64,000 nucleotides of DNA, from positions 211,267 through 275,266 of the forward strand of contig SKCR01025346.1 of NCBI GenBank assembly GCA_019454045.1, given 5' to 3'. Below the pieces are notes generated by a model. It had not been told where the DNA came from and did not search any database. It was given only the letters and a program-made list of their open reading frames with translations. Position numbers and translations under genes: made by a program. The stretch is from Zanthoxylum bungeanum (taxonomy: Eukaryota > Streptophyta > Magnoliopsida > Sapindales > Rutaceae). Positions within the stretch are counted from its first letter, which is position 1; each line of letters opens with the position of its first letter. Positions 43,201 to 57,109 of this stretch are shown here, in pieces.

Positions 43201-43443
43201 GATCAGGTTACGTCCCACCGAGTCGATCGTCATCAGCATAAGGGCAAAACATTTTCTCCACGGGAAGATATCGGGATCCTCGTTGACTGAGCACATGAAG
43301 GTGGCAGGAATGACCAGATTTGCAGCCAATGCGTTTTTCTCTGTGATTTCTGGAGCGACCACCAGCAAAGCGATCAGCACACCATCTTTTTATAGTTCCC
43401 GCACCAACTTGTATACTCGTTGAACCGAGAACTAGGGGACAGA
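43201..43443 (+). other. 3' non-coding end and purine tract of the young element
   Basis: No gene is present. The last bases before the LTR, GAGAACTAGGGGACAGA (43427-43443), form the purine tract. Confidence 0.7.
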
Positions 43444-44258
43444 TGTTGATGGTGTTTTCCGGGCACTATGTCATTTAAGCAGCACGACAGGGGTAAAAGG
43501 GTAATTCCCTTATTGGACCGGATCATTAATACCGACCCGACCACATGAGTCAGGGGCCGAGCACTTAAGATCGTTAACCCGACCACTTAAAGATTGGATG
43601 ACCGGGCAATTATCAGGTCGACAGCAGCACTCTCAGTACAAAAAACTATTATGACCGACCTCATGAAGACCGACCATATAGCGAGGCGTGCTCCAGAAGA
43701 TAACACCCTATCATTGTGGATAAGATGACAAGTTATCCTATTTTCATAAGGAAAACTGGTGAGTTAATATCCTAATAGGATAAAAGAAAGTAAATGTAGT
43801 TTTGATTAGGAATCCTTATGGAAAAAAGGAAAAGTTTTGACTAGGAAATTCTTGTACAAATAGGAAAATGATTTCTTCACCATTATAAATAGGAGGGTAG
43901 AGTGAAGAGAAAGAGAGAACAGCAACAAGGGAGAACAAAAAAGAGAGAATAAGAGGAACAAGTTGAGAGCAAGGTAGAGTTGAGATCAGAATCACCAAGC
44001 TCTAACTTGTAAAACACAAAGAACGGTCTGAGAAGCACATTTTGAATAATAAAAGTATCATCTTGTTTGTGCCCGTGGACGTAGGTCGGACCAAGATCCG
44101 CCGAACCACGTTAAATCTCCTTGTCGATTGGTGTATTTATCTGTCTTTTGCTAAGTTTGCTTTTGGTCCCCCATAACCAAACAAATTCACTATTGAAGGA
44201 GGATTTCCTCGGGAGTGATATTCCAATATTACCCTGAGACCAAAATCAGCCGTCAACA
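43444..44258 (+). repeat. 3' LTR of the young gag-only element
   Basis: 815 bp, the same as 39386-40200 except for five single-base differences (G/A, A/C, G/A, G/C and C/T). The TATA box TATAAATA is at 43884-43891. It is followed by the second CCCTC. Confidence 0.9.
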
Positions 44259-44263
44259 CCCTC

Positions 44264-44810
44264 TAAATTGTGAATTTCATTTGAAGATAATTGATATATT
44301 CTCTAACTAAAATAATAGCTAATTGGAGGTTGTCGTCTCTCGCTTTCTAATTTTTTCAATCTTGAGATGTTTGATGGAATTTAACGTTCAAATTGAGATG
44401 AATAAAGTTATAATATAATATGATTAAAATAATTTAAAACCATATTTTAGATAAAATAAGAATAATTTAAAAAAATATGTTTTAAATTAAATTTTCAATC
44501 AATCAACTTTGAAACCGCAATTAATGTTAAAGCCCCACCAGCCAACAAAAAGATAATATTTGATCTGAAAAATTGTAACCTAACCTTTACTAATGGCCCT
44601 CATGTGCTTTTTACTTGTGACTATTTGATTGGACGAACACAAGGGCCCAACCTTTTTCAACAGTGTTTTTTTTTAGTTCCCCTTTTCACTACCCCAATGA
44701 GGCAATAAGAATAATTGGATAAGAGCATGAGATAATTATAGATAAATTTGAAAAGAATAATTTGATATTGTGATTTTCAACGATTCCTAAAAATAATAAT
44801 AATAATAATA

Positions 44811-44858
<48 letters not shown>

Positions 44859-47238
44859 GAATAAGGCAACTGGGGTGAATTCCTTTTCAACAGTCTTCCC
44901 AATTAAAAAAATAAAATAAACAAGAAACGAAAACAAAACAATTATTGAACACCCAATTTTTCTTTTCTTAATTTTTTAATTGTTATTTTTCAACCTCGAT
45001 TCTGTGGCAAATTCTAAAATTTCAAATTGTAATTGAGGTGGTATTCATACATCTTGATAAAATTTATCACTCATATTAAAAAAAAATTGATTAAAAAATA
45101 ATTTTAGATTTACTCACTTTTATTTTATTAGAAAGGAAAAAAGAAAAAAAATTTCAGATTCATTTGAATTCATTACCTTTCAAGATATTCAATGTGTCTT
45201 CCATCTGAACCACATAACTAATTTATGATAACTCATTGGCTAAGTTACGAAGTAAAAAAAAAATTACCTATAGCAATTTATAATTCATTAAACTATATAC
45301 ATTTAATGTATTAGTTTAATAAAACTGTGGTCCGAATACGATTTTTAGTTAAATGAGATTTGGTCACAATCCATGAATATAATATTCATTAAATGGTTAA
45401 AGATATATGATGTGATATCGTATCAGACCATTCTTACTATATGAAATAAATATCTAATACTTAAGTGATAAAATCTCATAAACCATTGTTTTAAGTTATT
45501 TACTTAACCGAATATTTTTCTAAATATTTATCTCTATTTTAATGACACTACTAGTTGTATTAAATATGTAACAACTATTTATAAAGATCAAGTAACTAAC
45601 CAATAGTTACAAGTTCCGATATCAAATGTCTTAACAGTTATTAAATAATATTTTAACAACTAGATGAAAGATCTAGTATCAAATACATAAAAATGTCGTG
45701 TTATGAAAATCAATATTCTCTACACACAACTATACACATCTCATTTCTTTAACTTTCTAATTAGCCTTCAACTATTCACAACAGTTGCAAACAATTGACT
45801 AGCAAATTGTGTCAGACACGTGACTTCTAAAAATCATCAAAGTCAAGAAACATCATTACCAGATAAACAAATACCTAATGAAATTTTCTTAATGCTAGTC
45901 AAGAATCTTGAGACATGAACTAATTCACGTCAATCCTTATTGCACAATAAATTATTCTCTCTAAGGATAATATCCTAAACCAGATATTAATTCAGATGAT
46001 CTACTATGACATAGCAACTAAGTCACTACCATCTTGATTTTCAAAGAAAATCGGAACAATAATTTCGGATGGTTTAAACTGATCTAATTATCATATTCTA
46101 GCCTACTCTAATCTACAACCTATTCTAGAAATCTACCACCAGAAGTGAAGTTAGAAAACATATATCAAATATGCATGCAGTGGATTATAAGTTTAATTTT
46201 ATCTACACGATAGAATAAGGGAAACATTAGTCATTGCCTATGTTATGGATTTTTAACTCAACAACGCCTCCCACTACTTTACGTAATACTGTAATCCCCA
46301 ACGAAAATGAGAATTCAATAATTAAATTAAATTTCATAGTAGGAAGTGGACCCCATGAATATATTTCGTCTCACAGCTTTGGCACGTTCTCGCCTATGTA
46401 TATTCTCAAGTAGATAATTTATTGTCAATCACACTCATTGTGACTCCTAATTTCGGTCACAGCCATTTCTTGTTGTGACAGCTTTGACACATTCACAGGG
46501 AGACGTATCAAAGTAATATTTGACAATGACAAATTCAAGATACCGATGAAGTTCTGATAGCTTTGGCACGTTCATGATTTCCACTTTCACTTAAATTTAA
46601 CACTTATCATATAAGTTCTACAGGCGTAAAATGAATTATCATCAGTCATAACTACACAGCTTTGGCACGATACAACTACATCATCATAAAATCATCTGCA
46701 TCCGTATTGACAAGACAAACCAAGAAACAAGTATTCCTAATACTAGTCACTATAAGGTCTTATTTAACAGAGATATTTTTAAATTGTCAAACAATGTGAA
46801 ATTAATCAAATTAATTTAACATGCATGTGCAAACATTCACAATAAGGCGTATCAAAGTAATACTTTTTAATGATAAAGTCAAGATACCGATGTAGTTCAG
46901 ACAGTTTTGGTACGTTCAGGATTTTCACTTTCATTTAAATTTAACATTTATTATATAAGTTCTATCGGCGCAAAACGAATTACCATTAGCCATAATTGCA
47001 CAGCTTTGGCACGATACAACAACAACATTAGGAAATCATTCGCATTCGTATTGACAAGACGGACCAATAAATAAGTATTCATAATACTAGTCATTATAAA
47101 GCCTTATTTAACGAGGATATTTTTAAATTGTCAAACAATGTGAAATTAATCAAATTAATTGAACATGCATGTGCAAACATTAAATTGGATTAAATATCAC
47201 ATATCAAGCATGAAACATGTAATGGATGTAGGATCGGA
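44264..47238 (-). other. AT-rich non-coding DNA, probably the interior of a copia-type derivative
   Basis: No protein domain is seen. It contains an (AAT)n microsatellite (about 44793-44858). From about 46370 it carries repeats with CAGCTTTGGCACG (46375, 46556, 46656 and 47002, with variants at 46482 and 46902). The block 46500-46835 is repeated at about 46850-47190. The right edge is a PBS-like site for a minus-strand element (47239-47253), which suggests this is non-coding internal DNA of a LARD-like derivative. The left boundary is unknown. Confidence 0.4.
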
Positions 47239-47253
47239 CCTGCTCTGATACAA
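47239..47253 (-). other. PBS-like site (initiator tRNA-Met type)
   Basis: The minus strand reads TTGTATCAGAGCAGG, one mismatch from the TGGTATCAGAGC primer site common in plant copia elements. It is three bases after an LTR-like end CCCTACA. Confidence 0.6.
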
Positions 47254-47256
47254 TTT

Positions 47257-49653
47257 TGTAGGGTTATTTGCTGTGAAAGCATGGTTTAGGCGAATCGTAA
47301 TCTTAAAATTTTAAACTACTAAATAAATTATTTTCATCCTATAACAAATATTTTATTCTTATTTCACCTAAATATATTTTACGTTATCAAATAACGACAT
47401 AATGAATTATGAAAACATTACGAAATTTTTATGAAATAAATTTCCGTAAAATAGCATAAAATACGTTTTCAGTATTTTCACTCCGAAATAGTGACGAACC
47501 GACAAATCAAAATCACATGGGACTGTTCAGGTCAGCCCCAATAGTATTCGGTCAGTCAGTGGGATGCACAAACAGTGACAAAATAAATGTTTGGACAACC
47601 TTTACCCAGTAAGCTCGAATTTCACCCGGTAACACCGTTTTCACCATTTTCGAGTATTTTCACTCTAAAATAGTTTTCGGCAATTATTCTAACACCCAAT
47701 TTACATCCAACACATCCAAAAAATATACTTTTTTATAAAAAAAATTCCATATTTTCTAGAACTGATCTGGGCAGAAAAACAACCAAGTTTACATGCTTTA
47801 AATCTAATTTTCTCAAAATTAATCTAATTAATCTCTACACCAATCAAAGCCAACACAAAAGTAGAACTCAAGAACTATTATATGTATTATAAGATTGGTC
47901 ATAACACTCTGGAATGACAACAAATCATCATATGATAAAATTGAACTAATATTACACTAATATTACTCAGTATTACTTCACACATGCATCTACCCACCAA
48001 ATGAATCAACCATATCAAAAAACCCAAAATTTAGAGTAAACATAATCTATACAATATTTCCAAATCACAAGAACAACAAAAATAATTTTTCTAACTTAAA
48101 GATTATTAAAGATTACCTTTAATCTTTAAGATTTCATAAAATCTTCGTTCTTGTTTGGATTCTTATCTCTACTCTCTTTTGGTGTATTTTGTAAGCTTGA
48201 AGATGGCTAAGGATTCAACCTAAATGAAGGAAATGAAAATATTTCCCTTTTATACCTAGGCTGGTCGAATTTGGGAGGTGGTACTTTTATCATTTTTAGT
48301 TTATTTAATCTAATTAAATATCAAGCTTTAAGTTATCAAATTCAATTTGTACACTTCAAGCTTTGTTAAATCATGTCATTTGTAACCAATTACAAATAAC
48401 CATTTAACAAAGCACTTATGACTAACATATATTATATAATTATTTAATTATTTAATATTTAAATATTTAATTAATATTTTATTTATATATATTTGTATTT
48501 ATAATAAATAACAAAATACATATATTGACATGTGTCAAAAAATTATTTGACAATTAATCAATGTGTATCGAATAAAATTTAATTTCAAATACAAATATAG
48601 ATTAATTATAAAATGACTGAAATGCCCTTAAATATGTGTATTTTCGTCTAATGGTTAAACGATTCGAATTAACTGATTTAATCCGATAAAATATTATGAA
48701 TAATTTGTATTATTCATATTGCATTGTCCAATTACTCAACGAGTACACTTCATATTCTGAGACTCTCTAAGTTCAGGTTTATCCATCACGAAATCTAATT
48801 TCATTTCCATAATTCACCCACTCATTAGTTATGATGACCACAGATAATCTCGCTAAACTATACAAGTCGAGGTCTGCGCATGCAAATAATCTCTCTGTCA
48901 TAAGTAATCCATATTATACCGGGGATATAGATACGATCATCAAATCCCTTAGGTATAATATAGTCGACTCATAAATTTGTGATCTTTTAATAACACTCAA
49001 AACTCGTTTCCGTTGTGTACCACGACCATGAATTTAATAGATCACAAACACGTGCAGGATAGCTACACAAGACTGGTGGATTATATCCAATACATACGGG
49101 ATATCATAGATATTAGTCCATACTCAATGAACAGACGGAGGTCTAACTTAATAGATCGGTGACGTGACTGTCATTAAAGAGTGAATGATAGCTCATATAT
49201 CCACAATGGTATCTCAAATCAAATGACCAATATGCTACTCGACTCGAGAAGATTTCTATTGACGTTGGTGTACCATCTATTAGGAAATCTTCGGTAAGTC
49301 GTTCAGTGATTATCAAATAAATACCTACATGTCTATACGAGTTTCGAAAAAACTCATGGTTCACTGGGATAGACCATCGAACCAAATCTTGATATACGAC
49401 ATATACTAGTCTCATCAGATTTTACTAACCGAACTGTGTCAGTAAATCTTACCATGAACTTTATTTGAGAATATACCTCTAGTAGTAACACTTTCCAATG
49501 TCAATTATAAACTACGTTGTAATCGCACATTATAAAATATATTCTCGGGTCTTTATCTAATACATATATATCATTAAACCAGATTATGTTTCAATCTAAT
49601 TAAAATTAGATCAAATATTTATATAAAAGACAAGAGGTGCGACCATATATTCA
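47257..49653 (-). repeat. Copia-type LTR, degraded
   Basis: On the plus strand it starts TGTAGGGTTATTTGC beside the PBS-like site. It has no coding potential and has the AT-rich, phrase-rich look of long copia LTRs. The right end is uncertain: it may be near TATTCA at 49653. No second copy lies in the window, so it cannot be confirmed by pairing. Confidence 0.45.
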
Positions 49654-49739
49654 TAATATTATGGAAAAATGAATTGTTATTATTTATGAATCGGTCATAA
49701 ATACGACCCGGATTGGCGTTCAGAGCACCAACTCTAACA

Positions 49740-51962
49740 GTTTTATTTAAAATTTTCAATGAAACTTCATAAAAATTAGCGACTGGGAATGACCAAGTCA
49801 TAGTTTTAAGAGCTTTTAGGGGATGTGATGCATACATCAAGCATGCACATCAAGAAAAATTAGATGTTAAGGCAATTAAGTGTAAATTTATAAGAGAATG
49901 AATGTATACTTGTTCTATAGTTTTAGACCAACATAAAATTTGGACAGCCCCTGCAGTTCACGATTCCAGCACTTTTGAAAGGTTTATGTATGTTAGAAAC
50001 AGCCCCCAACAATCCCTAAATGCTCCCAAATGGTCATGCATTATTTTGGCAAAACTGTACGGCCTCTATACCATCAAAATAGCCCCGAAAAGCAGCAATG
50101 TGCACAAACTAAATGTATTTTTCCACTACAATTGGTGCAACTTTCAGGGATTTTTACGATAATTTTTTACAACCATATCAGCCCTAAAACATTCCCTACT
50201 CAATCCTCTATAATCCCAAATTTTTCCAACTAAGAAAATAAAAACTCCAGTAATCCGAAATAATGCGATATGCGAGTGTGGAGTATGTTAAAAATTATGC
50301 CAACCGCCGTGAGCTATAGATGGGGAAAAAGATGGATTTTCTTCACTTGATCTTCCGCACTATATCTCATCGCCATCAAGCCAGACTGTGGGATCTCGAG
50401 TCTCACAATTATTTTTTCTAAACTTTTTAGGGAAATAAAAAATTATTGCAATGTATATTTTCTTTTTCTCTATAGAAAACGCAAAAGGTTGTTAAGGTTT
50501 TTTATTATAACACCTATGTTTAAAAGAGAACTAACTTCTCTTTTTTATACTTAGGGTTGAAATTATTTACTTGTAATCAAATTACAAAACAACTCCTAAT
50601 CCTAATCATCATAACTGGCGTGAACATTTTTTTTATTTATTTAATTAATTAAATACACAATATCAAATATTAGATATTTATTTCGGAATCAAATATCAAA
50701 ATTATTTAGTCATAAATTAAATAAACTAATTAAAATGATTTAAACTCTTTTATGTTAAATATTTGATTATCTCATAATCAAGTGCAATTTTATATTAAAC
50801 TGCTTAATATACAGTCTTCAATTGTGATTTGACTAAATTATTAATCACATTAATAATTTTTCATAACAAATAGTTATACATGTGAGATCATAATTGGACT
50901 TTCCAATTATTTTATGGCCTCCTATAGTATATTGAGCTAGAACGGAAACCAAATAAATATGCAGCTCTGAGCTCCAATAATGTCGAGATATTGATTTCAA
51001 CTCTTTAATCAATTATCCTGAATTATTATCTTCAGGTTATTTCACTAAAAACCTGAAGTTGAACTCTCGCCACTTCAAATATATTTTATACCGAGCTGAG
51101 TTGATGTCCACCGATATAATCACTACATAGAGATTTATCCTCCACGAGTATCTTATAATTAGTGTCGGTTCATAATGTTTGTTATACCCCTTTAATTTTT
51201 TCTTGTGCCTTTTGTACCATTAGTTCTATAATGAACAATTTATTCATAAGTATTATGAATTTTATCTTTCTATTCATAATAGAAAGATTCAAGAACTCAA
51301 ATCGTTCAAATACCGAACCAATCCTTATGAAAGATACATGTATACTTGTCATAAGAATGAGTAGATTCCATATATATATGTAAAATATCCCCAGCTACTT
51401 TCCAAATCATGCCCTCAAAGTACGAAGTTATTGATCAGGATTGGTACACTGATCTCACCATTGTAAAATAAAGGACATTATCTGTCATATAAGAGTTCGT
51501 AGTACACTCGAGATTCAGATCAATCTATATATGATCATCTATTAGACTAATATGAATTTCTTTGTTTAATGTATATTAAAAGAAATCCATATGTCTAGGT
51601 TTAGTCCTATATGATCGCATCATATAAGGTGTATCCATTCCCGCATCACCACATAAATGATCTAAGATAAAGGTCATCATACAATTATGGAATTGACCGC
51701 AGTTGTAGATAAACCATAAAACATTACATGCTTTGTTTGCTCTCTACGGACAATTTTAAATTACTAATTTCAAACTTAAATCCTCTTGTGTATGACACTC
51801 ATACATTAAATCTGAAAGTATATTAATAATAATGGGCTTGCATGACAATTTGTAATATGTGAATTTAAAATAAATAGTTTGATCAACGAAAGTGCATCAT
51901 TTATTTATTAAAATAACTCTTTTGACATACTATATGATTCTCGAGGACGTACATCCCAAAAA
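49740..51962 (-). repeat. Old copia-type LTR related to the one at 53318, inverted
   Basis: Read on the minus strand from about 51959 it starts TTGGGATGTACGTCC and follows the same order as 53318-55409: AATGATGCA, TATGAGTGTCATACACAAGAGG, TGGTTTATCTA, TGATCATATAGGACT-like and, near 50310-50340, GAGATATAGTGCGGAAGA and CTCACGGCGGT. It is more diverged than the pair at 53318 and 61009. The left end is uncertain; a weak PBS-like TTGGTGCTCTG follows near 49722-49735. No genes were seen. Confidence 0.6.
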
Positions 51963-53317
51963 TGTCCCACATGCACAAGAAAGAGACATATCACGTATAA
52001 ATGTAGAGAATATCCATGTATAAGTTTAGACATATCACGTATAAGGTGACCTTCAAAACTATAGTTGCCAAAGACCTTGTATAAATGTAGACATTGTATT
52101 TTTATGCACAGCCCGATGATGAGTCACTTACGGGGAAACCCTATGAATATTGGGAAATTGCGAGGATATATTCCAGGAAGGAAAAGAACTCCAAGAATAT
52201 AGAACAAAAGTCGGCCAGACATCACATATGTCCGACCTATCTTTTCTCTAACCAGTACAACTAGTCGGATATTCTTTGAAAACTCTAAATCCGGTCGGAC
52301 GTGAATGGATGTCATTGATAAGAAGATTTTCAGTTACCAAAGGCATGAGATCTTATTATGGATGACCAGATATGTAATTCAAATTACACATCCGATCGGA
52401 CATGAGTTAATAAATCAACACAAGTGCAAATTTTCAAAGGCTGAAGTAATGAACATACATAAGTTCGGCCAAATATACATTTCAAGTATAATTCTAGCCG
52501 GACATTCTTCAGGCATTACAATCTTCAGAAATCTAGTAACGTTAGACATAGAGGATGGAAGTTTAGGATTTTGCTTCTCCCTCTTCCTTTCTCAAACCTC
52601 CCTTTTGCACTATAAAAAGAGGCCTCATTCATCACATATGAGGAGGTTGGTAATCACCTAGAAATCGAGCCTAAGGAAATCCCTATAAAATTCTGAAACC
52701 GAGAAAGAAAATAAATAAGAACATTCTGATATTTGAAATTCCTTCCTCCTAGTGCGAATCCAAAAATTACCTGACATTCAAAGACGTCTTCTAAGCCAAT
52801 CTACATAGAAAAAATACGACATGAGGGCACATTTCTTATTATTTTTGCATTTTGGAATTTATGTTCTAACACAGTATCTCCGGCCAGATGTCATTCACGT
52901 CTGGCCAGAGATATAGACACCTCCAGCCAATTGATAAAAATATCATGCCACATCACCGATTTGATATTTTACTCTTTTATATTTGTTTTCGATTTATCAT
53001 TGAATAACAATAAACATGCAATTGTTTACTCCATTGTTTAGATTATTATTATGCATGTTCTTCCTCTCGCTTGTATACATGTTCTTGTTTACTTTTTGAT
53101 CCATGAGGGATATCCAGCCGGACTCATCATATATCCGGTCGGACATTGATAAGAATATATGAACCTTGAGTATCCTAAAAAAATTTTATCCGAAAAGATA
53201 TATTTTCTAGTTTTTTCACGTATTATCATTACTGAATATTGTAAAAATATTTATTTGTTCTATTTATTATTAATCTATTATTCATGATTGTACATTTGTA
53301 TGCCTTTAAATTGCTTT
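51963..53317 (+). repeat. 5' LTR of a Tat/Ogre-like element, interrupted by a copia insertion
   Basis: This non-coding DNA has a TATA box (CTATAAAAAGAGG, 52610-52622) and repeated CCGGTCGGACAT / GGCCAGATGTC phrases. The copia element inserted at GCTTT (53313-53317), and the LTR continues at 63161 to about 63217, where a PBS-like site begins. The left end is placed at TGTCCCACATG by inference. The total is about 1.4 kb once the copia element is set aside. Confidence 0.55.
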
Positions 53318-55409
53318 TGTTGGGATGTATGCCCTAGAGTTACATGAATTGTAAACGGTTTTATGTGTTTTGAAATAAAATGATGCATTATTCATTTATC
53401 AAAGTGTTTGTTTAAATTCGCATATTATAAATTATCTTGAAATACCCTAGATTACTTATGTGCCTTCAGACTTAGTGTATGAGTGTCATACACAAGAGGA
53501 TTTAAGTATGAAGTTAGTAATCTTAAATAGTCCATAGAGAAAGAACAAAGTGGGTACTTTGTTTGTGGTTTATCTATAGCTGCGGTCCATTCTATATTTG
53601 TATGGCGAACTTGATCCGGGATCGTACATGTAGAGACATGAGAATGAAGGCACCTTGTATGATGTGATCATATAGGACTGGACCCAGATGGAAATGACAT
53701 TCTTATAACATCCTTTAAACAAAGAAAGTTAGATGGTCATATATGGATTGATCTTAATCGTGAGTGTACTATGAACTCCTGCATGACAGGCTATGTCCTT
53801 TGATTTACAAAGGTGAGGTTGGTGTAGCAGTCTCGACAATAGCTACGTACTTTGGGGGCATGGTCTGTTGTGTAGCTGTGAACGTTTTACATAGACATGG
53901 AGTTCACTCCTTCTTGTGAGAAGTAAATGAGTATCTTTCTTAAGGGTTGATTCGGTACTTGAACGGTTAGAGCGCTCAAGTCTTTCTATTACGAATAGAA
54001 AGATTAAAATTCATAATCGTTATGAATAAATTGTTCATTAGAGAATCAATGGTATTTAAGGTAAAAATAATTAGAGGGGTATAATGGATATTATTACCCG
54101 ACTCTAATTATGAGATACTCGTGAAGGGTTAATCTATATGTAATGACTATATCGATAGACACTGACTTGGTTCGGCTTAATATATTATATGAGGCAACAA
54201 GAGTGCAACTTCAGATTTTTAGTGGAATAACCCGAAGTTAATAATTCAGAATATTTAATTAAGAGCTTAATTAATATTTCGAGATTATTGGAGCTCGGAA
54301 TCGTAGGTCCATTTGGTCCCCGTGCTAGCTGAATCTACTATAGCGGATTTAGTATAATTGGATAGTCTAATTATATACTCACAAAGGTATAAATATTATT
54401 AATATGACTAATAATATTATTTTGTCACACTTGAAACTATATGTTAAAAGTTTAATATATAGTTTTTGTAATTAGATGATAATTAAACACTTGGCATTTA
54501 ATTATATATGATAGAATTAAGTAAAAGGTTAATTGTGTAAATTCCAAATTTTGGGTTTTGGAAAACCTTGGACTTTATTTGGAAGTTACAATTCTTTTAA
54601 TAGGAATTAATCTTTTATTTTTGTAACATCTTTTTCCATTATGGTAATTGATTTTGATGATACAAAAATTAAATAAAAATTGCTTCCTTGGCCGATTTTT
54701 TGACTAGATGGGAGGGAAATGATTTGTTTATTTTGGAAACAAATAAACCAAAATATAAAAAGAAAAATTATTTTTCTTCTTACTAAGCCTTTCATTCTAA
54801 CCTAGCCTCCTTTCTTATTCTTCTCTAATTCTCTCAAAAGTTGAGAAAACCAAAAACAAAAGAAAAAGATGAAAAACAAAAATAATAAGAACACAAGTTG
54901 TTAGTGTGCTTAAATCTCTAAAATGTTTATGGATTATTTTGTGAGTCTTGCCCACACAAGTTTACTTTGATAACGAGATATAGTTCGGAAGACTTGTGGT
55001 GTCGAATAAAATTCTTCTCCATCTTATTTTATATTGTTCACGGCAGTAAGGCATTATTTTGCTCATTGTCGCCATTTTTCTTGGTGAAACGGAACTCGGT
55101 TTCGTTTCGTTTTAATCCATAATTTTTGGGGAATATTTTGTGATATTTTAGGGCTATTTTCAAGTGAAAAATCAGAACCAAAACACAGCCTAAGCCCACG
55201 CATTTCAGGGGCTGTTTCTGCAGTGCTTTGGGCGCAAATTGTGTGAAAACAATGCAGTTTTTGCACAGCTGTTTGGGGCTATTTCGAGACTGTTCCGGAG
55301 CTGAAACGAGGCTGAAATTTTGTAAAAAGAAGGGGAAGGGCAGAAAATTTTTCAAGTCCGATCCGTGTGCCTAAGTCGTTTCCGCTGCGCAAGGAAATCG
55401 TTTCCTACA
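53318..55409 (+). repeat. 5' LTR of the copia element
   Basis: It starts TGTTGGGATGTATG and ends GTTTCCTACA. The 3' copy matches over its whole length with scattered substitutions and indels. Antisense open frames of 62-105 codons in it are not genes. Confidence 0.9.
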
Positions 55410-57109
55410 ATTGGCATCGATAGCAAGGTTGAAAACTGTTCTTAACCCTTCTCTTTTTCATTTAAAGTTACTGTTTTTAATATGTTTATATTAGTTATAA
55501 ATATTGATTTGCATGTTAGATGAGTAGGCACAAAATAATATTCATATGATGAATGATTATTATTTTATTTTCATGTGATGAATGGATTTTGCATTGGTCG
55601 TAAATTTTTCCAGCTCTTATTGATTTGTTGGTTTTTGATTTTGGGATGTAAGGCCATAAGGCCAATTTTTACAATTGTTGTAATAATTTTTTCCAATGTA
55701 AATTTTCAATTGTTGTAATTTGGAGCACCGAAGCCGCAAAAGGAGCAAACACCACCTTGGAGAGTGATTTGAAGACCAAGAGATGCCTTGGGTATTTTTG
55801 TACTAATTAGATTAGTATAGGATAAATAAGAGCCCGGTCAATGCAAAATATTTTTTTATGTTATATGTTTGTTTAATTCGAATTGTTTGAATAACATGTC
55901 ATATAGCTTAGGGTGCATACTCTTGCATTTTACATGTCATAACATGCTTTAGATGCATTATCATTATAGACATGAAATATGATTTTATGTGATTTAAAGT
56001 GTTTAAATTAGAATATGATATGCATGATAAAAACAATTAATTGGATTAATTATTTTTAAGGTTTAAAATTTGAATTCTAATATATTGGGCTAAATAAGTG
56101 CATAATAAATTCCATTGGTATATAGGATGGAAACCCGAACATAAATTTCATAGCCGAATCCGAATGGACGGTAATATGGTCTGCACTACGGATACAATTC
56201 CACGTACCATTGGATTTTGTAACGCACTAAGATTAATTAAATAGTTTAATACAAATATTGACCATTTTAGGATTCTAAAATTTTAAACCAATTAATGTTC
56301 TTATAGTTTAAGAGTTAAAATATAATAGGTCACTAATACCACTTTAATTAAATTAGTTTAATTAAGTAATACTATTAGTAGAGACTAATGGAAGATTAGT
56401 GATATAAATTTTAAGAGTTAAAATTGGTTAGGTCACTAATGTTGAACTACTGTAAATAAAAGTTATGATTTAGCCGCTATAAATTTATCCACACTAGTTA
56501 AAATAAAATATTTTTATATTTTATATATAGAAACCTTAATTTTTAAATAGTGAGTGGGAGAGGGATATACGAAACTATATCCCGCGATCTCCAATGTTAG
56601 TCTGAAAACGTGAGATTCAAAAGGCGCCTCGAGACGGCTTTGCTTTCGTCCCCTTGTGGATGGTGTCCATTTTGGGTCAATATCAGGTTTGGATTCCGAG
56701 AGGATAGAGATTCTAGATGTATCTTGTGAATTGACCTACCCTACGGCAGCACTTCACTCGTTAAGTCCAAGAATCCCGAAACGGTGGGTCATACTCACAA
56801 AGGAATAATTAATTGTTAATAAAATTCCTTGATCGAATGAAACGGTAGTTGTTTAATATAGGAATAAGAGTTATTCCCGCATATATTAATCGACTGAGAT
56901 TGTCTCGATCTATCATGCAAGTACTTGACCTACCCTATGGCGGGACTTACTTGTGGGATAATAGATTTCTGTGGCATAGTAATTCTCTTAAGTTTCTAAT
57001 TCGTTATTCATGGATTCATGCATCATGTTTAATTTTATGCCAAAATTATTTGATGATTTTAATATGCGATGAATGAATGTTAAATGCATGTTTATTTTAT
57101 TTTTCAGCC
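55410..57109 (+). other. Leader of the copia element
   Basis: This is 1.7 kb without a credible gene. The PBS position reads TTGGCATCGATAGC, a poor match to the initiator tRNA-Met site. A phrase TTGACCTACCCTA(C/T)GGC occurs twice (about 56733 and 56926). The last bases, TTTATTTTTCAG (57096-57107), look like a splice acceptor just before the gag ATG. Confidence 0.6.

Larger units (their letters stand above)
39386..44258 (+). mobile_element. Young gag-only LTR retrotransposon, Tat-like (TR-GAG type)
   Basis: Two 815-bp LTRs (39386-40200 and 43444-44258) have TGTTGATGG...GTCAACA ends and a perfect TSD CCCTC (39381-39385 and 44259-44263). Between them are a PBS, a gag frame with one stop, GC-rich minisatellites and a purine tract. 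No pol domains are present. By eye the LTRs differ at five positions, so the insertion is recent. It is the only clean, undisturbed insertion in the window. It is not closely similar in sequence to the gag-only element at 978-10597 but has the same plan. Confidence 0.9.

Noticed and set aside
41943..43290. Long plus-strand frames of 248-336 codons and several shorter ones
   Set aside because: They are by-products of the 44-, 45- and 83-bp minisatellites, with the same peptides in shifted frames.
44793..44858. (AAT)n run as a possible origin or regulatory site
   Set aside because: It is a simple microsatellite with no other signal around it.
47257..49653. Open frame of 90 codons at 49143-49415 on the minus strand
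   Set aside because: It lies in LTR-like DNA, has no recognisable domain, and single frames of this size are expected by chance.
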